Positions 26,307-33,720 of a DNA stretch of 64,000 nucleotides are shown piece by piece. Below the pieces are notes generated by a model. That model worked only from the letters and a program-made list of their open reading frames with translations. It did not search any database and was not told the DNA's origin. Positions within the stretch are counted from its first letter, which is position 1; the number at the start of each line of letters is the position of its first letter. The DNA lies in the IMG/VR virus record IMGVR_UViG_3300036766_000416, positions 1 to 64,000 of that record, one strand, 5' to 3'. This DNA comes from a virus. Position numbers and translations under genes: made by a program.

Positions 26307-26531
26307 ATGTATGCGTGGGTGATTGAAAAGAGTCACAAGGATCATTACTCTGGTCCCCTGTATTATGCGATGGGGGAGTTTCCTGGTGAAGCTGAATATT
26401 GGACGACTGACCCCTATAAGGCTGTGCGATTCTCACGACAGCAGGATGCCCAGGACGTGATGCGAGGATTCAACATTTCTCTCGCCTCAGCGGTCGAGCA
26501 CGAGTTTGATGAGCGATATAAGGTGAGATAG
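26307..26531 (+). CDS. Hypothetical protein, 74 aa
   Basis: It encodes MYAWVIEKSHKDHYSGPLYY..., a small alpha/beta protein. The WTTDPYKAVRFSRQQDAQDV part resembles small phage proteins that pair a strand with a helix. AAAAAGG precedes ATG 26307. Confidence 0.55.
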   Translation: MYAWVIEKSHKDHYSGPLYYAMGEFPGEAEYWTTDPYKAVRFSRQQDAQDVMRGFNISLASAVEHEFDERYKVR

Positions 26532-27295
26532 TGAAAACCTTTGCGATTATCACCCCCACGATTGGGGGTCCTGAATTAGAACGGTGTATTCTCTCATTGC
26601 GCGGGCAGGACTGTAGGCATATCATCGTGGTTGATGGTTCAGTTTATAATGCGAAAGTCAATAATATACTGCTGAGGGTCGGTCTAACAAACCAAATTCG
26701 TTGTATTTGGTTAGAAGATAATATTGGTCGCACTGGTGGGAATTTTTATGGTCACCGAGCATTCGCAGCAGCGTCGTTCCTGGTCAATGAGGATGTGTTG
26801 TGCTACCTCGACCCAGACAATTGGGTGGAACCAGAGTATATTGAGTCGTTTCGTGAGGTCCTGAGTGATCCTAAATATCAGTGGGCTTACACCCTTCGCA
26901 GGGTTGTGGACCCTCAAGGGAACTACATTTGCCATGACGATTGTGAGAGCTTGGGTCACTGGCCTGTGATGGGAGACCCTAATAGGTATCACATTGATAC
27001 GGGGTGCTTTGCGGTACCACGAGAGATTGCGTTGAAGGTGGGTCATAATTGGCATGGACAATGGGGTGCTGACAGGCAGTTCTTTGGTGCACTGAAAGAC
27101 TTTGCGCCGATGTTTGGATGTACCAATCACTATACACTCAATTATCGGTTGGGTGGGGCCACGAACATGGCGACCCAAGAGATGTTTCTTCGTGGGAACA
27201 AGATCACATCCGACATGTATAAGGGAGAATTTCCTTGGCGAAACCTACGCGAACGCAAGAAGTTGATTCTGAATTATCAGACAACTCAGGAGTAA
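26531..27295 (+). CDS. Family 2-type glycosyltransferase
   Basis: This encodes 254 residues. The GT-A start MKTFAIITPTIGGPELERCI, a DPDN motif in LCYLDPDNWVEPEY (metal/nucleotide binding) and HGQWGADRQFF near the acceptor site are visible. It may glycosylate phage DNA, proteins or the host surface; the acceptor is not evident. GTG start overlaps the previous stop. Confidence 0.8.
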   Translation: MKTFAIITPTIGGPELERCILSLRGQDCRHIIVVDGSVYNAKVNNILLRVGLTNQIRCIWLEDNIGRTGGNFYGHRAFAAASFLVNEDVLCYLDPDNWVEPEYIESFREVLSDPKYQWAYTLRRVVDPQGNYICHDDCESLGHWPVMGDPNRYHIDTGCFAVPREIALKVGHNWHGQWGADRQFFGALKDFAPMFGCTNHYTLNYRLGGATNMATQEMFLRGNKITSDMYKGEFPWRNLRERKKLILNYQTTQE

Positions 27296-27300
27296 TCAAC

Positions 27301-27873
27301 GTGATCCCTGATGGGGCCATGTCGATTGAGGACGTCGTTCAACTGGGATTGTTGAATCACCACACCCATTTCCTCATTGGGGAAATTGACTATGTGAATG
27401 TGTCTCGGGCGATTCAGTGGATTCTGTATGAGAATCGGAATACTGAGCAACCAGATCACCTGACGTTGTATGTGAATTCTGGTGGTGGTGATTTGTATAA
27501 TTCCTTTGCGCTCATTGATATTATTTTGAATTCGAAGATTCCTGTGTGGACTGTGGGTGTAGGAAATGTCATGTCAGGGGCCGCATTGATTTTTGCGTGT
27601 GGGGCCAAAGGGCACCGATACCTGGGGAAGCACACAGGTATTATGATCCACCAGTTCACCACGAGCATTGAAGGTAAAGAGCACGAAATTACAGCTTCAA
27701 TGCGTGAAATGGATTTGTGCCGAGAGCGTGTGAATGACCTGCTTGTAAAGCAATGTAAGATTACTGACAAGACGGTGCGAGAAAAGCTCCTCAATCCATC
27801 AGACGTGTGGATGACAGCCCAAGAGGCGATTCAGTATCACCTGGCTGATAAATTACTGACCACCATTATTTGA
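27301..27873 (+). CDS. clpP: ClpP-like serine protease
   Basis: This encodes 190 residues. YVNSGGGDLYNSFALIDII, then GNVMSGAALIFACG with the nucleophile Ser, GIMIHQF with the His, and ADKLL at the end match ClpP. AGGAG precedes GTG 27301; an upstream TTG at 27235 would overlap the glycosyltransferase. It could process virion proteins or work with a host Clp ATPase. Confidence 0.85.
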   Translation: MIPDGAMSIEDVVQLGLLNHHTHFLIGEIDYVNVSRAIQWILYENRNTEQPDHLTLYVNSGGGDLYNSFALIDIILNSKIPVWTVGVGNVMSGAALIFACGAKGHRYLGKHTGIMIHQFTTSIEGKEHEITASMREMDLCRERVNDLLVKQCKITDKTVREKLLNPSDVWMTAQEAIQYHLADKLLTTII

Positions 27874-27887
27874 AAGGAACAGTGCCC

Positions 27888-28058
27888 GTGTTGATGTCTA
27901 GAAACCTAGAAAAAACTCCCAAGACGAAGTTTAGAAAAACTCAGTCGGAAGAAAAGATTGTTGAAAAAGTTAAGAATCTCCCCAAGAATCCAGGTCGCGT
28001 AGAGCCCCGTGGTTTTGATATGTGGGAGGATGAGGAGGTATCAAGCGATGGGTGTTGA
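27888..28058 (+). CDS. Small charged protein, 56 aa
   Basis: It is Lys/Glu-rich (KTPKTKFRKTQSEEKIVEKV) with an acidic end. AAAGGA lies before GTG 27888; ATG 27894 is another option. It overlaps the next gene by 11 nt. The function is unknown. Confidence 0.45.
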   Translation: MLMSRNLEKTPKTKFRKTQSEEKIVEKVKNLPKNPGRVEPRGFDMWEDEEVSSDGC

Positions 28059-28236
28059 TCTAGTCACCGAAATTGCGGTGGCTCAGTCGGACGTGCGTCG
28101 AGCCGAAGTTGCGTTGGCACAGGCCCAGTTAGAGTGCCATAGGGTCCAGAGGCACCTAGAGTCCCTGTTGCGCCAGGGTCGGGAGGGTGGTGTCTACGAG
28201 CAGACGCATGATGACCGCCGGTTGTTGAATGGCTAA
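28048..28236 (+). CDS. Small coiled-coil protein, 62 aa
   Basis: The sequence MGVDLVTEIAVAQSDVRRAE... is Ala/Gln/Glu/Leu-rich with heptad spacing. GAGGAGGT supports ATG 28048. It overlaps the TusA-like gene. Confidence 0.5.
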   Translation: MGVDLVTEIAVAQSDVRRAEVALAQAQLECHRVQRHLESLLRQGREGGVYEQTHDDRRLLNG

Positions 28237-28480
28237 CACAGTCACCGATGTCTCACATATTCCTCTGGTGGATTGCCGAGGGTTGTTGTGCCCTCTGCCT
28301 ATCGTCAAGGTTAGGCTGAAGCTCAACCTGCTCCAGAAGGGTGACGAGATATTGATACTCGCTGATGACCCTGTATTCGCCACTGATTTCAAGAGGTTCT
28401 GCTACCTTGCGAGTTTGTCTATCCTAGCATCAGAGAAAACCCCAGAATATCAAGCTTACCATGTCCAGGTGACCCTCTAA
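28229..28480 (+). CDS. TusA/SirA-like sulfur-carrier protein
   Basis: This encodes 83 residues. VDCRGLLCPLPIVKVRLKL contains the CPLP motif whose Cys carries persulfide sulfur in TusA. GDEILILADDP and DFKRFCYLA follow as in the two-layer fold. Host TusA feeds sulfur to 2-thiouridine at U34 of Lys, Glu and Gln tRNAs, all of which this phage encodes. The phage protein could support or divert that pathway. Confidence 0.8.
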   Translation: MANTVTDVSHIPLVDCRGLLCPLPIVKVRLKLNLLQKGDEILILADDPVFATDFKRFCYLASLSILASEKTPEYQAYHVQVTL

Positions 28481-28509
28481 CCCCTTGATTTTATTGAGAA
28501 ACTTAACAC

Positions 28510-28538
28510 TTGACAATACCTGCCAAGTATGACATAAT
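28510..28538 (+). promoter_or_regulatory. sigma70-like promoter, cassette-type core
   Basis: TTGACA at 28510-28515 and CATAAT at 28533-28538 are spaced 17 bp. GACATAATTAGATCATG matches the cassette copies, and the gene's own ATG is at 28545. Confidence 0.75.
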
Positions 28539-28544
28539 TAGATC

Positions 28545-29075
28545 ATGTATACTAATAAAACTACTGCCGATATGATTGAGAACGCCAGAGTGTTTGCTAC
28601 CGCGGCCCATGCCGCCGTTGGACAGAAGCGTAAGTATACCTTCGAGCCCTATGTTGTTCACCCCATCCAAGTCGCTGAAATTGTCAAGTCTGTTGGTGGA
28701 ACCCCCGCGATGATCTGTGCTGCGTTGCTCCATGATGTCCTTGAGGACACCAAGGTGCCCGAGTGGGTGCTGAGAGAGGAGTTTGGTGACCTTGTGACTG
28801 ATATGGTTGTGTGGCTCACCAAGGTTGAGGTTCCTGGAAACCGCAAAGTCTGTAAAGAGGCCGAGTTGAGACGATTGTATGGAGCCCCTGAAGAAGTTCA
28901 GACGATCAAGTTGGCCGACCTGATTGCGAATACCCCGTCGATTGTGTTTCACGACCCCAAGTTTGCGAAAACTTTCTTGCGCGAAAAACTAGAATTATTG
29001 GAAGTGCTCACCAAGGGTGACCGTACACTATTGGATCGGGCGCATAAGCAACTTACGGAAACGGAGAATGTATAA
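28545..29075 (+). CDS. MESH1/SpoT-like HD hydrolase
   Basis: This encodes 176 residues. AAHAAVGQKRKYTFEPYVVH, CAALLHDVLEDT and a later KLADLIANT form the HD metal site of SpoT/MESH1-type (p)ppGpp hydrolases. There is no synthetase domain. It may lower alarmone levels and keep host translation active. ATG 28545 lies 6 nt after the -10 with no ribosome site, so the mRNA may be leaderless. Confidence 0.85.
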   Translation: MYTNKTTADMIENARVFATAAHAAVGQKRKYTFEPYVVHPIQVAEIVKSVGGTPAMICAALLHDVLEDTKVPEWVLREEFGDLVTDMVVWLTKVEVPGNRKVCKEAELRRLYGAPEEVQTIKLADLIANTPSIVFHDPKFAKTFLREKLELLEVLTKGDRTLLDRAHKQLTETENV

Positions 29076-29308
29076 TGCCCAGGTTTGAAGTGAGATCGAC
29101 CACGGTCTATCAATATGATGCCGATTCGCAAGACCACGCGAAGTGGTTGATGGAGTATGGTGAAATTCCCTCCAAGGACAATGATCCATTGCGAGTATTT
29201 GTGTCCAGTGTTGAGCGTATTGTGACAGATGAAGAACGGGAGCAGGAACAAAAAATGATCGAACAATCTATTATGTTGTCTAAGGTGAAATCATGTCTAG
29301 ACCAGTGA
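29075..29308 (+). CDS. Hypothetical protein, 77 aa
   Basis: It encodes MPRFEVRSTTVYQYDADSQD..., a small alpha/beta protein with an acidic helical end. It overlaps the HD gene stop by one base (TAATG). No family is recognised. Confidence 0.5.
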   Translation: MPRFEVRSTTVYQYDADSQDHAKWLMEYGEIPSKDNDPLRVFVSSVERIVTDEEREQEQKMIEQSIMLSKVKSCLDQ

Positions 29309-29493
29309 AACGAAAAGTTAGTAAAAAAATTCCCAAGGTCGCCAAGCGAAAAGCGAAGTTGGTCGTTCCTGAGACAATCGCTATCCTGGAGCAAGGTGAG
29401 GACCTGGATAATCTCTACTCGGTGTTCGGTGTGATCGATCAGAATGACATTGATCGGATTCTCGATGGTTCAGTGGGCGTCGATTCTGAATAG
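29293..29493 (+). CDS. Hypothetical protein, 66 aa
   Basis: A very basic N-terminus (RPVKRKVSKKIPKVAKRKAK) is followed by an acidic helical half. The bipolar charge suggests a nucleic-acid-binding tail. It overlaps the previous gene by 16 nt. Confidence 0.5.
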   Translation: MSRPVKRKVSKKIPKVAKRKAKLVVPETIAILEQGEDLDNLYSVFGVIDQNDIDRILDGSVGVDSE

Positions 29494-29505
29494 AAAGGAT
29501 AAATA

Positions 29506-29766
29506 ATGGTACAGCAGCAGAAGTCTCAACAGCAACAGGGTACCCGTGCGGTGTTTCGCTCGTGGTTGTCCACGGTCAAGAGTATGACCTATACCAAGTA
29601 TTCGCGCATGAATCCTGCTGAGAAGCTCGTGATCTACAAAGAATACGGGTCGCGCCAAGGTGTCGCTGGGTTAAAGAAAGCACAAGGTAAGGTCAATGAG
29701 TCTGGACAAAGCGATCAAGCACAAGAAGTCACGGAGGTCTCCGTATCGAAGGTCCAAGTCGTTTGA
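29506..29766 (+). CDS. Hypothetical protein, 86 aa
   Basis: The N-terminus is Gln-rich (MVQQQKSQQQQGTR), followed by a helical basic part and a Glu/Val-rich end. AAAGGAT precedes the ATG. It overlaps the next ORF by 71 nt. Confidence 0.5.
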   Translation: MVQQQKSQQQQGTRAVFRSWLSTVKSMTYTKYSRMNPAEKLVIYKEYGSRQGVAGLKKAQGKVNESGQSDQAQEVTEVSVSKVQVV

Positions 29767-29875
29767 CCCGTCGTGCAGAAACCACAAAGGTTGTCCATGG
29801 TGTCGAGGTAATCGCACCCATCAATCACACAAGGCTGAAGAGTCAGCCGATAGCCGAGTTCAAGAGTCTGAGTAG
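29696..29875 (+). CDS. Conserved small Cys/His phage protein, 59 aa
   Basis: MSLDKAIKHKKSRRSPYRRS then SFDPSCRNHKGCPWCRGNRT is the recognisable pattern of a small protein found in many phages and prophages, with Cys/His residues probably binding zinc. It is encoded in another frame of the previous gene's end. Its 3' end overlaps the leftward HNH gene. Confidence 0.7.
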   Translation: MSLDKAIKHKKSRRSPYRRSKSFDPSCRNHKGCPWCRGNRTHQSHKAEESADSRVQESE

Positions 29876-30316
29876 GCGTTGTTTTTTCTTAGAGGCTACC
29901 ATGTTAGCGATGCGGGTGGGGGTTTGAGGTCCGAGTTTTTTGGTTTTGTAGGGTGCTCGTTTTTTGCCAAGTTGACGAATCGAGCAGGCCTCTCGGTGTT
30001 CCTTGGATAATTTCTTTCCTGTCTGCATAATACGCAGTTTTTCTTTATGAGCTTGGGATAGATGTCTTCCCTTATTAGCAAAGAAGATGACTTGTCGAAT
30101 GAGTTCTTCTTTCCCTATTTGACCGGAAATGCTAAGGGACACTAAATGATCGTATTTTATTCCATTCAACTCATAGCATAGCTGATGGGCCTGAGAGTGT
30201 TGTTCTGTTGTAAGGTTTACCCGGTTATCAGGAGAATTGAACTCTTTATTCCAGCGAGTTGCTCTAGGATTTATTCTCTTTTTCCATTCATGAAGGGGAA
30301 TAATGTGATGTATCAT
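29843..30316 (-). CDS. HNH homing endonuclease (leftward)
   Basis: This encodes 157 residues. MIHHIIPLHEWKKRINPRAT and TTEQHSQAHQLCYEL give the HHIIP-type HNH site, followed by GKKLSKEHREACSIRQLGKK repeats. It is the only leftward gene in a rightward block, which fits insertion. Its ATG at 30316 lies 5 nt after a TATAAATA box and has no ribosome site. Confidence 0.85.
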   Translation of the reverse strand: MIHHIIPLHEWKKRINPRATRWNKEFNSPDNRVNLTTEQHSQAHQLCYELNGIKYDHLVSLSISGQIGKEELIRQVIFFANKGRHLSQAHKEKLRIMQTGKKLSKEHREACSIRQLGKKRAPYKTKKLGPQTPTRIANMVASKKKQRLLRLLNSAIG

Positions 30317-30321
30317 GTTTC

Positions 30322-30329
30322 TATTTATA
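30322..30329 (-). promoter_or_regulatory. T4-type late promoter box (leftward)
   Basis: TATAAATA read leftward, then GAAAC and ATG. It drives the HNH gene. Confidence 0.7.
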
Positions 30330-30351
30330 ATACAAGGAGGAATCATAGACA

Positions 30352-30600
30352 ATGGTGAATAAAGAATTGTTGGCTCCAAAGGAAATTACCCGCGCCGAAC
30401 TGAAAGCGTTGGTGGATGAGTGGACCGAAAAGGGCGGCAAGATCACACAATGCCCACCGGGTGTCGCACTGAATTTTAGGTCGGCTGAGTTGGAGAACAA
30501 TCCGGCTCAGGCAAAGCGTCGGTTTCCCAAGCCTGTCACCACAAAAAAGGCAGGGAAGGATGGGAAGGCCAAGGATAAGTCCAAGAAAAAGTGGAAGTAG
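30352..30600 (+). CDS. Hypothetical protein with basic tail, 82 aa
   Basis: The N-terminal helix pair (ELKALVDEWTEKGGKITQCP) is followed by a Lys-rich end (KKAGKDGKAKDKSKKKWK). AAGGAGG lies 12 nt upstream of ATG 30352. It resembles small basic phage proteins of unknown function. Confidence 0.55.
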   Translation: MVNKELLAPKEITRAELKALVDEWTEKGGKITQCPPGVALNFRSAELENNPAQAKRRFPKPVTTKKAGKDGKAKDKSKKKWK

Positions 30601-30603
30601 GCC

Positions 30604-30632
30604 TTGACAAGTGTGTGTAAGTGTGCTATAAT
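30604..30632 (+). promoter_or_regulatory. sigma70-like promoter
   Basis: TTGACA at 30604-30609 and TATAAT at 30627-30632 are spaced 17 bp with TGTGC before the -10, close to consensus. Confidence 0.8.
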
Positions 30633-30652
30633 ATCATGGTTGGAGGTGTATA

Positions 30653-30973
30653 ATGTCAGTAGGACGTGGTCGAAGTAAGCAAGTTTCTCAGGCGGAAAAA
30701 ATTCTGTTGGTGCTCCTGGATGGCCATGAGGCTCCCATTGGTGAGATCGAAACTCTTCTGGGTGCCCAGATTGTCTTGGCTCGTTTCTCAGCGTACCTAT
30801 GGGACCTCAAGCAAGTGGGTGCCGTGGTCAAGCGGAACAAGGTTGGTCGCAAGGTGGTCTCGTTGCAGTTGATGAACATGGAGCCGATGGTAGAGTATAT
30901 GAGAGCCCGTGGTCTCATTGCTCCTCTCCCTGTAGTCCTCAAAGCTGAGGACCTGATGGTCGCTTCCGTTTAA
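30653..30973 (+). CDS. Winged-helix-like phage protein
   Basis: This encodes 106 residues. A helix-turn-helix-like region (SQAEKILLVLLDGHEAPIGE ... FSAYLWDLKQVGAVV) is followed by basic strands (KRNKVGRKVVSLQL). It is probably DNA binding. GGAGG supports ATG 30653. It may regulate phage or host genes. Confidence 0.55.
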   Translation: MSVGRGRSKQVSQAEKILLVLLDGHEAPIGEIETLLGAQIVLARFSAYLWDLKQVGAVVKRNKVGRKVVSLQLMNMEPMVEYMRARGLIAPLPVVLKAEDLMVASV

Positions 30974-30984
30974 TTGGGGTGGAG

Positions 30985-31056
30985 TTGAGTGAGATTCATA
31001 ACTCTTGGCGGCACCCGCTTTAAGGGTGTTTTGCTGGAAGTCGAATGCTCACTCAA
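30985..31056 (+). ncRNA. Long-stem structured RNA element
   Basis: TTGAGTGAG-ATTC (30985-30997) pairs with GAAT-G-CTCACTCAA (31043-31056), a 13-bp stem with one bulge. It encloses a 5-bp hairpin CACCC-GCTTTAA-GGGTG. There is no CCA or terminator T-run. It could be a leader element for the WGR gene at 31079 or a small RNA. Confidence 0.5.
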
Positions 31057-31078
31057 CGGTCCATCTCTCTAGGACATT

Positions 31079-31408
31079 ATGAGTTTTTTATCCGATAGCC
31101 TTGAAAGACACCTGAGGGAAATTCAAAACCCCTCCAAGGTGGTCGCTGCGAAACCAGAAGTTTCGTTTGAATACATTGTCGCAACCAAGTCGTTGTTTTT
31201 CAAAGAAGGAACCTCTGACAAAGAGTATCACGTTCAGGTCGTTCGGGTCAGTGCTAACAATCTTGATTGCCACGTTAGATTTCAGTATGGTCGACGAGGA
31301 AAAACTCTCATCGAAGGGTCGAAAACATCCGAGCCCGTTTCGATAGATGAGGCCAGAAGACTTTTCAATGAAGTGGTGAACTCAAAAATTGTCAAGGGGT
31401 ACAGATAG
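31079..31408 (+). CDS. WGR-domain protein
   Basis: This encodes 109 residues. The WGR core is SLFFKEGTSDKEYHVQVV then VRFQYGRRGKTLIEGSKT and FNEVVNSKIVKGYR. WGR modules bind nucleic acid in PARP and ligase proteins; the phage ligase at 20835 has a related N-terminus. It overlaps the phosphoesterase start. Confidence 0.8.
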   Translation: MSFLSDSLERHLREIQNPSKVVAAKPEVSFEYIVATKSLFFKEGTSDKEYHVQVVRVSANNLDCHVRFQYGRRGKTLIEGSKTSEPVSIDEARRLFNEVVNSKIVKGYR

Positions 31409-32061
31409 TGCGAATCGTAGCAATGAGCGATACCCACGGGTACCACAAGCGTTTGACCATCCCTGATGGTGACCTGTTGATCCATTGTGGTGACTTTTCA
31501 ATGAGGGCCAAGCACCACGACCTCATTCAATTTGCACAGTGGTTCAAGGCACTCCCTCATAAGCACAAGATTTTCGTGCCGGGCAACCACGACATGATCT
31601 GTGAGACTGATCCGCATTGGGCTCGCCAAGAATTGGGTGGGGTGATCTATCTGGACCATAGCGTGACTGGAAGGGTTGAAGGTTATCGTATCTTTGGGTC
31701 CCCCTATACGCAAGCCATCTATGACCCGTCACCGTGGTTCTTTGACTATCAAAAAGGTCCTCGTTCAAGAGAACTGTGGGACCAGATTCCTGATGGCATA
31801 GACATTTTGATTACCCATGGGCCGCCTAAGGGCATCATGGATTTGGTACCCTCTCCTATGCCCGGGGAATCACCGAACGTGGGTGATGTGAACCTTTTGA
31901 CTCGCGTGATGGACGTCAAACCGGCATTGATGTTTTTTGGTCATATTCACGAGGGCTACGGGTCTTATATTCGTGAATATTGGGATACCAAGTTCTATAA
32001 TGTGGCAATTTGCGATGGTCAGTATCAACCAGTGAACCCTGTAACTGTGATGGACATCTGA
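31408..32061 (+). CDS. Calcineurin-like metallophosphoesterase
   Basis: This encodes 217 residues. Metal ligands are in SDTHG, HCGDF, PGNHDM, THGPP and FGHIHEG. It is related to the MPPED1/cyclic-nucleotide phosphodiesterase branch. The substrate is unknown; nucleotides or RNA ends are possible. GTG start. Confidence 0.88.
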   Translation: MRIVAMSDTHGYHKRLTIPDGDLLIHCGDFSMRAKHHDLIQFAQWFKALPHKHKIFVPGNHDMICETDPHWARQELGGVIYLDHSVTGRVEGYRIFGSPYTQAIYDPSPWFFDYQKGPRSRELWDQIPDGIDILITHGPPKGIMDLVPSPMPGESPNVGDVNLLTRVMDVKPALMFFGHIHEGYGSYIREYWDTKFYNVAICDGQYQPVNPVTVMDI

Positions 32062-32073
32062 TAGGAGAACGAT

Positions 32074-32220
32074 ATGCCCCAGTACCTCGTCAAGAATATC
32101 GAGACCCAAGTGGTCTCAGAGTTGCCCCTGATGTCATGGGAACAGTTTCAGAAATTCCTTAGTGACAATTCAAACTACGAGCAGGTACTCACAAGACCTG
32201 CGTTCGTCAAGGTGAACTGA
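32074..32220 (+). CDS. Small hypothetical protein, 48 aa
   Basis: It encodes MPQYLVKNIETQVVSELPLM... and has the same strand-helix layout as the next protein (32220), including MSWEQFQKFLSDNSNYEQVL against ISGLETFVKEHPELEQVFLS. The two may be tandem relatives. GGAGAACG precedes the ATG. Confidence 0.55.
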   Translation: MPQYLVKNIETQVVSELPLMSWEQFQKFLSDNSNYEQVLTRPAFVKVN

Positions 32221-32480
32221 TGCCACGCTACGACTTCAAAAACAAAGAGACCGGTGAGGTGTCTGAACACGCCATGACGATTTCTGGACTGGAGACCTTT
32301 GTCAAGGAACACCCAGAGCTTGAACAAGTCTTTCTGTCCCTGAACGTAGGGGACCCTGTGTTGCTGGGTGTCAAGAAGGTGCCTAGCGATTTCACGAATT
32401 ATATCATTTCTCCCATAGAAAAACATTATTTCAAGAAACGTCGAGAGACCCGTTTCGGAACTAGCAAGCAGCAAGTATGA
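32220..32480 (+). CDS. Hypothetical protein, 86 aa (FmdB-like pattern without Cys)
   Basis: It starts MPRYDFKNKETGEVSEHAMT, typical of small T4-like phage proteins, and has a basic C-terminus. It overlaps the previous stop by one base and the nuclease gene by 4 nt. Confidence 0.55.
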   Translation: MPRYDFKNKETGEVSEHAMTISGLETFVKEHPELEQVFLSLNVGDPVLLGVKKVPSDFTNYIISPIEKHYFKKRRETRFGTSKQQV

Positions 32481-33166
32481 TCTTCGAGCGAACCACAATA
32501 CCCGGTCTCCAGTTTGAGCTTCCTGTGTTGACCCGTGCGGGAGCTAGGTACTATGTGACACCTGAGGGTGCCAAGTACCCGTCAGCTTCAACGGTCGCTG
32601 GGCTCCTGACTCGTGATGGTATCAACGCCTGGAGGGCTCGTGTAGGCACCGAAGAGGCTGATCGAATCTCCAAGCGTGGTGCTGACCGTGGGACCAATGT
32701 CCATGCAGTCTGTGAGAGGTACCTCGATGGTACTCTGACGACACTTCAGCGACTTGGTATCATGCCGACGATTAAAGAGATGTTCCTGTCACTGCAGCAC
32801 AAATTTGACGCGAATATTTCGATGGTCTATGCGATTGAGCAACCTCTGTATTCTGACCGACTCAAGATTGCTGGACGCACCGACGCAGTGGTACGCTGGG
32901 CTGGGGAGACGGTGATTCTTGACGTCAAGACCGCGAATCGCCACAAGCCCGATGAGTGGATACTGAACTACTTTGTGCAGACCTCCGCCTATGCGGAGAT
33001 GTTTGAAGAGCGCACAGGTATGCCCATTGATCGTATTGTGCTCTCAACGGCCATTGAGGGTGAGACCCACGCGGTGATCCACAACAAACCAAAAGCAGAG
33101 TATCTGCCTATTCTTCGTCGGTGTATCGACCAATACTACAAGGAAAACGGTTCACAGTTCGTCTAG
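32477..33166 (+). CDS. PD-(D/E)XK exonuclease (RecB/Cas4-like)
   Basis: This encodes 229 residues. The motifs are GADRGTNVHAVCERYLDG, GRTDAVVRW and VILDVKTAN (the D-x-K core), then QTSAYAEMFEERTG. This is the exonuclease type seen in many T4-like phages. It probably acts in recombination or host DNA breakdown. Confidence 0.85.
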   Translation: MIFERTTIPGLQFELPVLTRAGARYYVTPEGAKYPSASTVAGLLTRDGINAWRARVGTEEADRISKRGADRGTNVHAVCERYLDGTLTTLQRLGIMPTIKEMFLSLQHKFDANISMVYAIEQPLYSDRLKIAGRTDAVVRWAGETVILDVKTANRHKPDEWILNYFVQTSAYAEMFEERTGMPIDRIVLSTAIEGETHAVIHNKPKAEYLPILRRCIDQYYKENGSQFV

Positions 33167-33177
33167 GAGGTCACTCC

Positions 33178-33720
33178 ATGCGACACGAAATCCTACATTT
33201 GGTTCGAGTGGTGTTCGCCCTTGTGTTGATCGTGTACCCTCTTGCCGAGGTCTCCACGTTCGATACAGCGGACTCTCCGTACCGTGAGAAGCCTCAAACG
33301 ACCCCATACACCCCCACTTCCCAGGATGAGTATTGCCTGACGCAGGCCATCTACTATGAAGCAGGTAACCAAACGGTCATGGGCAAGGAAGCGGTCGCCT
33401 GGGTTGTGGTGAATCGTGTGGGTCGCCGTGGGTACCCTAAGAGTGTCTGTGGGGTCATTGCTCAGTCTCGCAGGGTGGAAGAGGTCAAAGTCTGCCAGTT
33501 CTCGTTCTGGTGCGAGGCTCGCTACAAGCCCAATAGGGTGATCTGGAAAGAATCAAAAGAAATCGCTCACCGGGTCTTGCAAAATGTCGGGATTCATGCT
33601 ATAATAGATCAATATGGTGAAGCGACCTATTTCCATGCGGATTATGTCAGACCGAAGTGGCGCAAGTCCAAAGAGTTTTTGGGGAAGATTGACAACCATT
33701 TATTCTATAAGGAACCATGA
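33178..33720 (+). CDS. SleB-type cell-wall hydrolase (endolysin)
   Basis: This encodes 180 residues. An N-terminal hydrophobic segment (LVRVVFALVLIVYPLA) acts as a signal or signal-anchor. The catalytic domain follows: TQAIYYEAGNQTVMGKEAVA, WVVVNRVGRRGYP and VKVCQFSFWCE with the conserved Glu and Cys/aromatic residues. GGAGGTC precedes ATG 33178. The two small membrane proteins after it suggest a lysis cassette. Confidence 0.85.
   Translation: MRHEILHLVRVVFALVLIVYPLAEVSTFDTADSPYREKPQTTPYTPTSQDEYCLTQAIYYEAGNQTVMGKEAVAWVVVNRVGRRGYPKSVCGVIAQSRRVEEVKVCQFSFWCEARYKPNRVIWKESKEIAHRVLQNVGIHAIIDQYGEATYFHADYVRPKWRKSKEFLGKIDNHLFYKEP

Noticed and set aside
29498-29505. GATAAATA box before the gene at 29506
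   Set aside because: It abuts the ATG directly and a normal AAAGGAT ribosome site is present; it is probably coincidence.
30985-31056. tRNA-Lys(TTT) pseudogene
   Set aside because: The loop reads TTT, but the T-arm and CCA are missing and the long continuous stem does not fit a cloverleaf; it is kept as a structured RNA.
33592-33615. TATAAT-like box inside the lysin gene
   Set aside because: The -35 match is weak and it lies well inside a coding region; it was not counted as a promoter.
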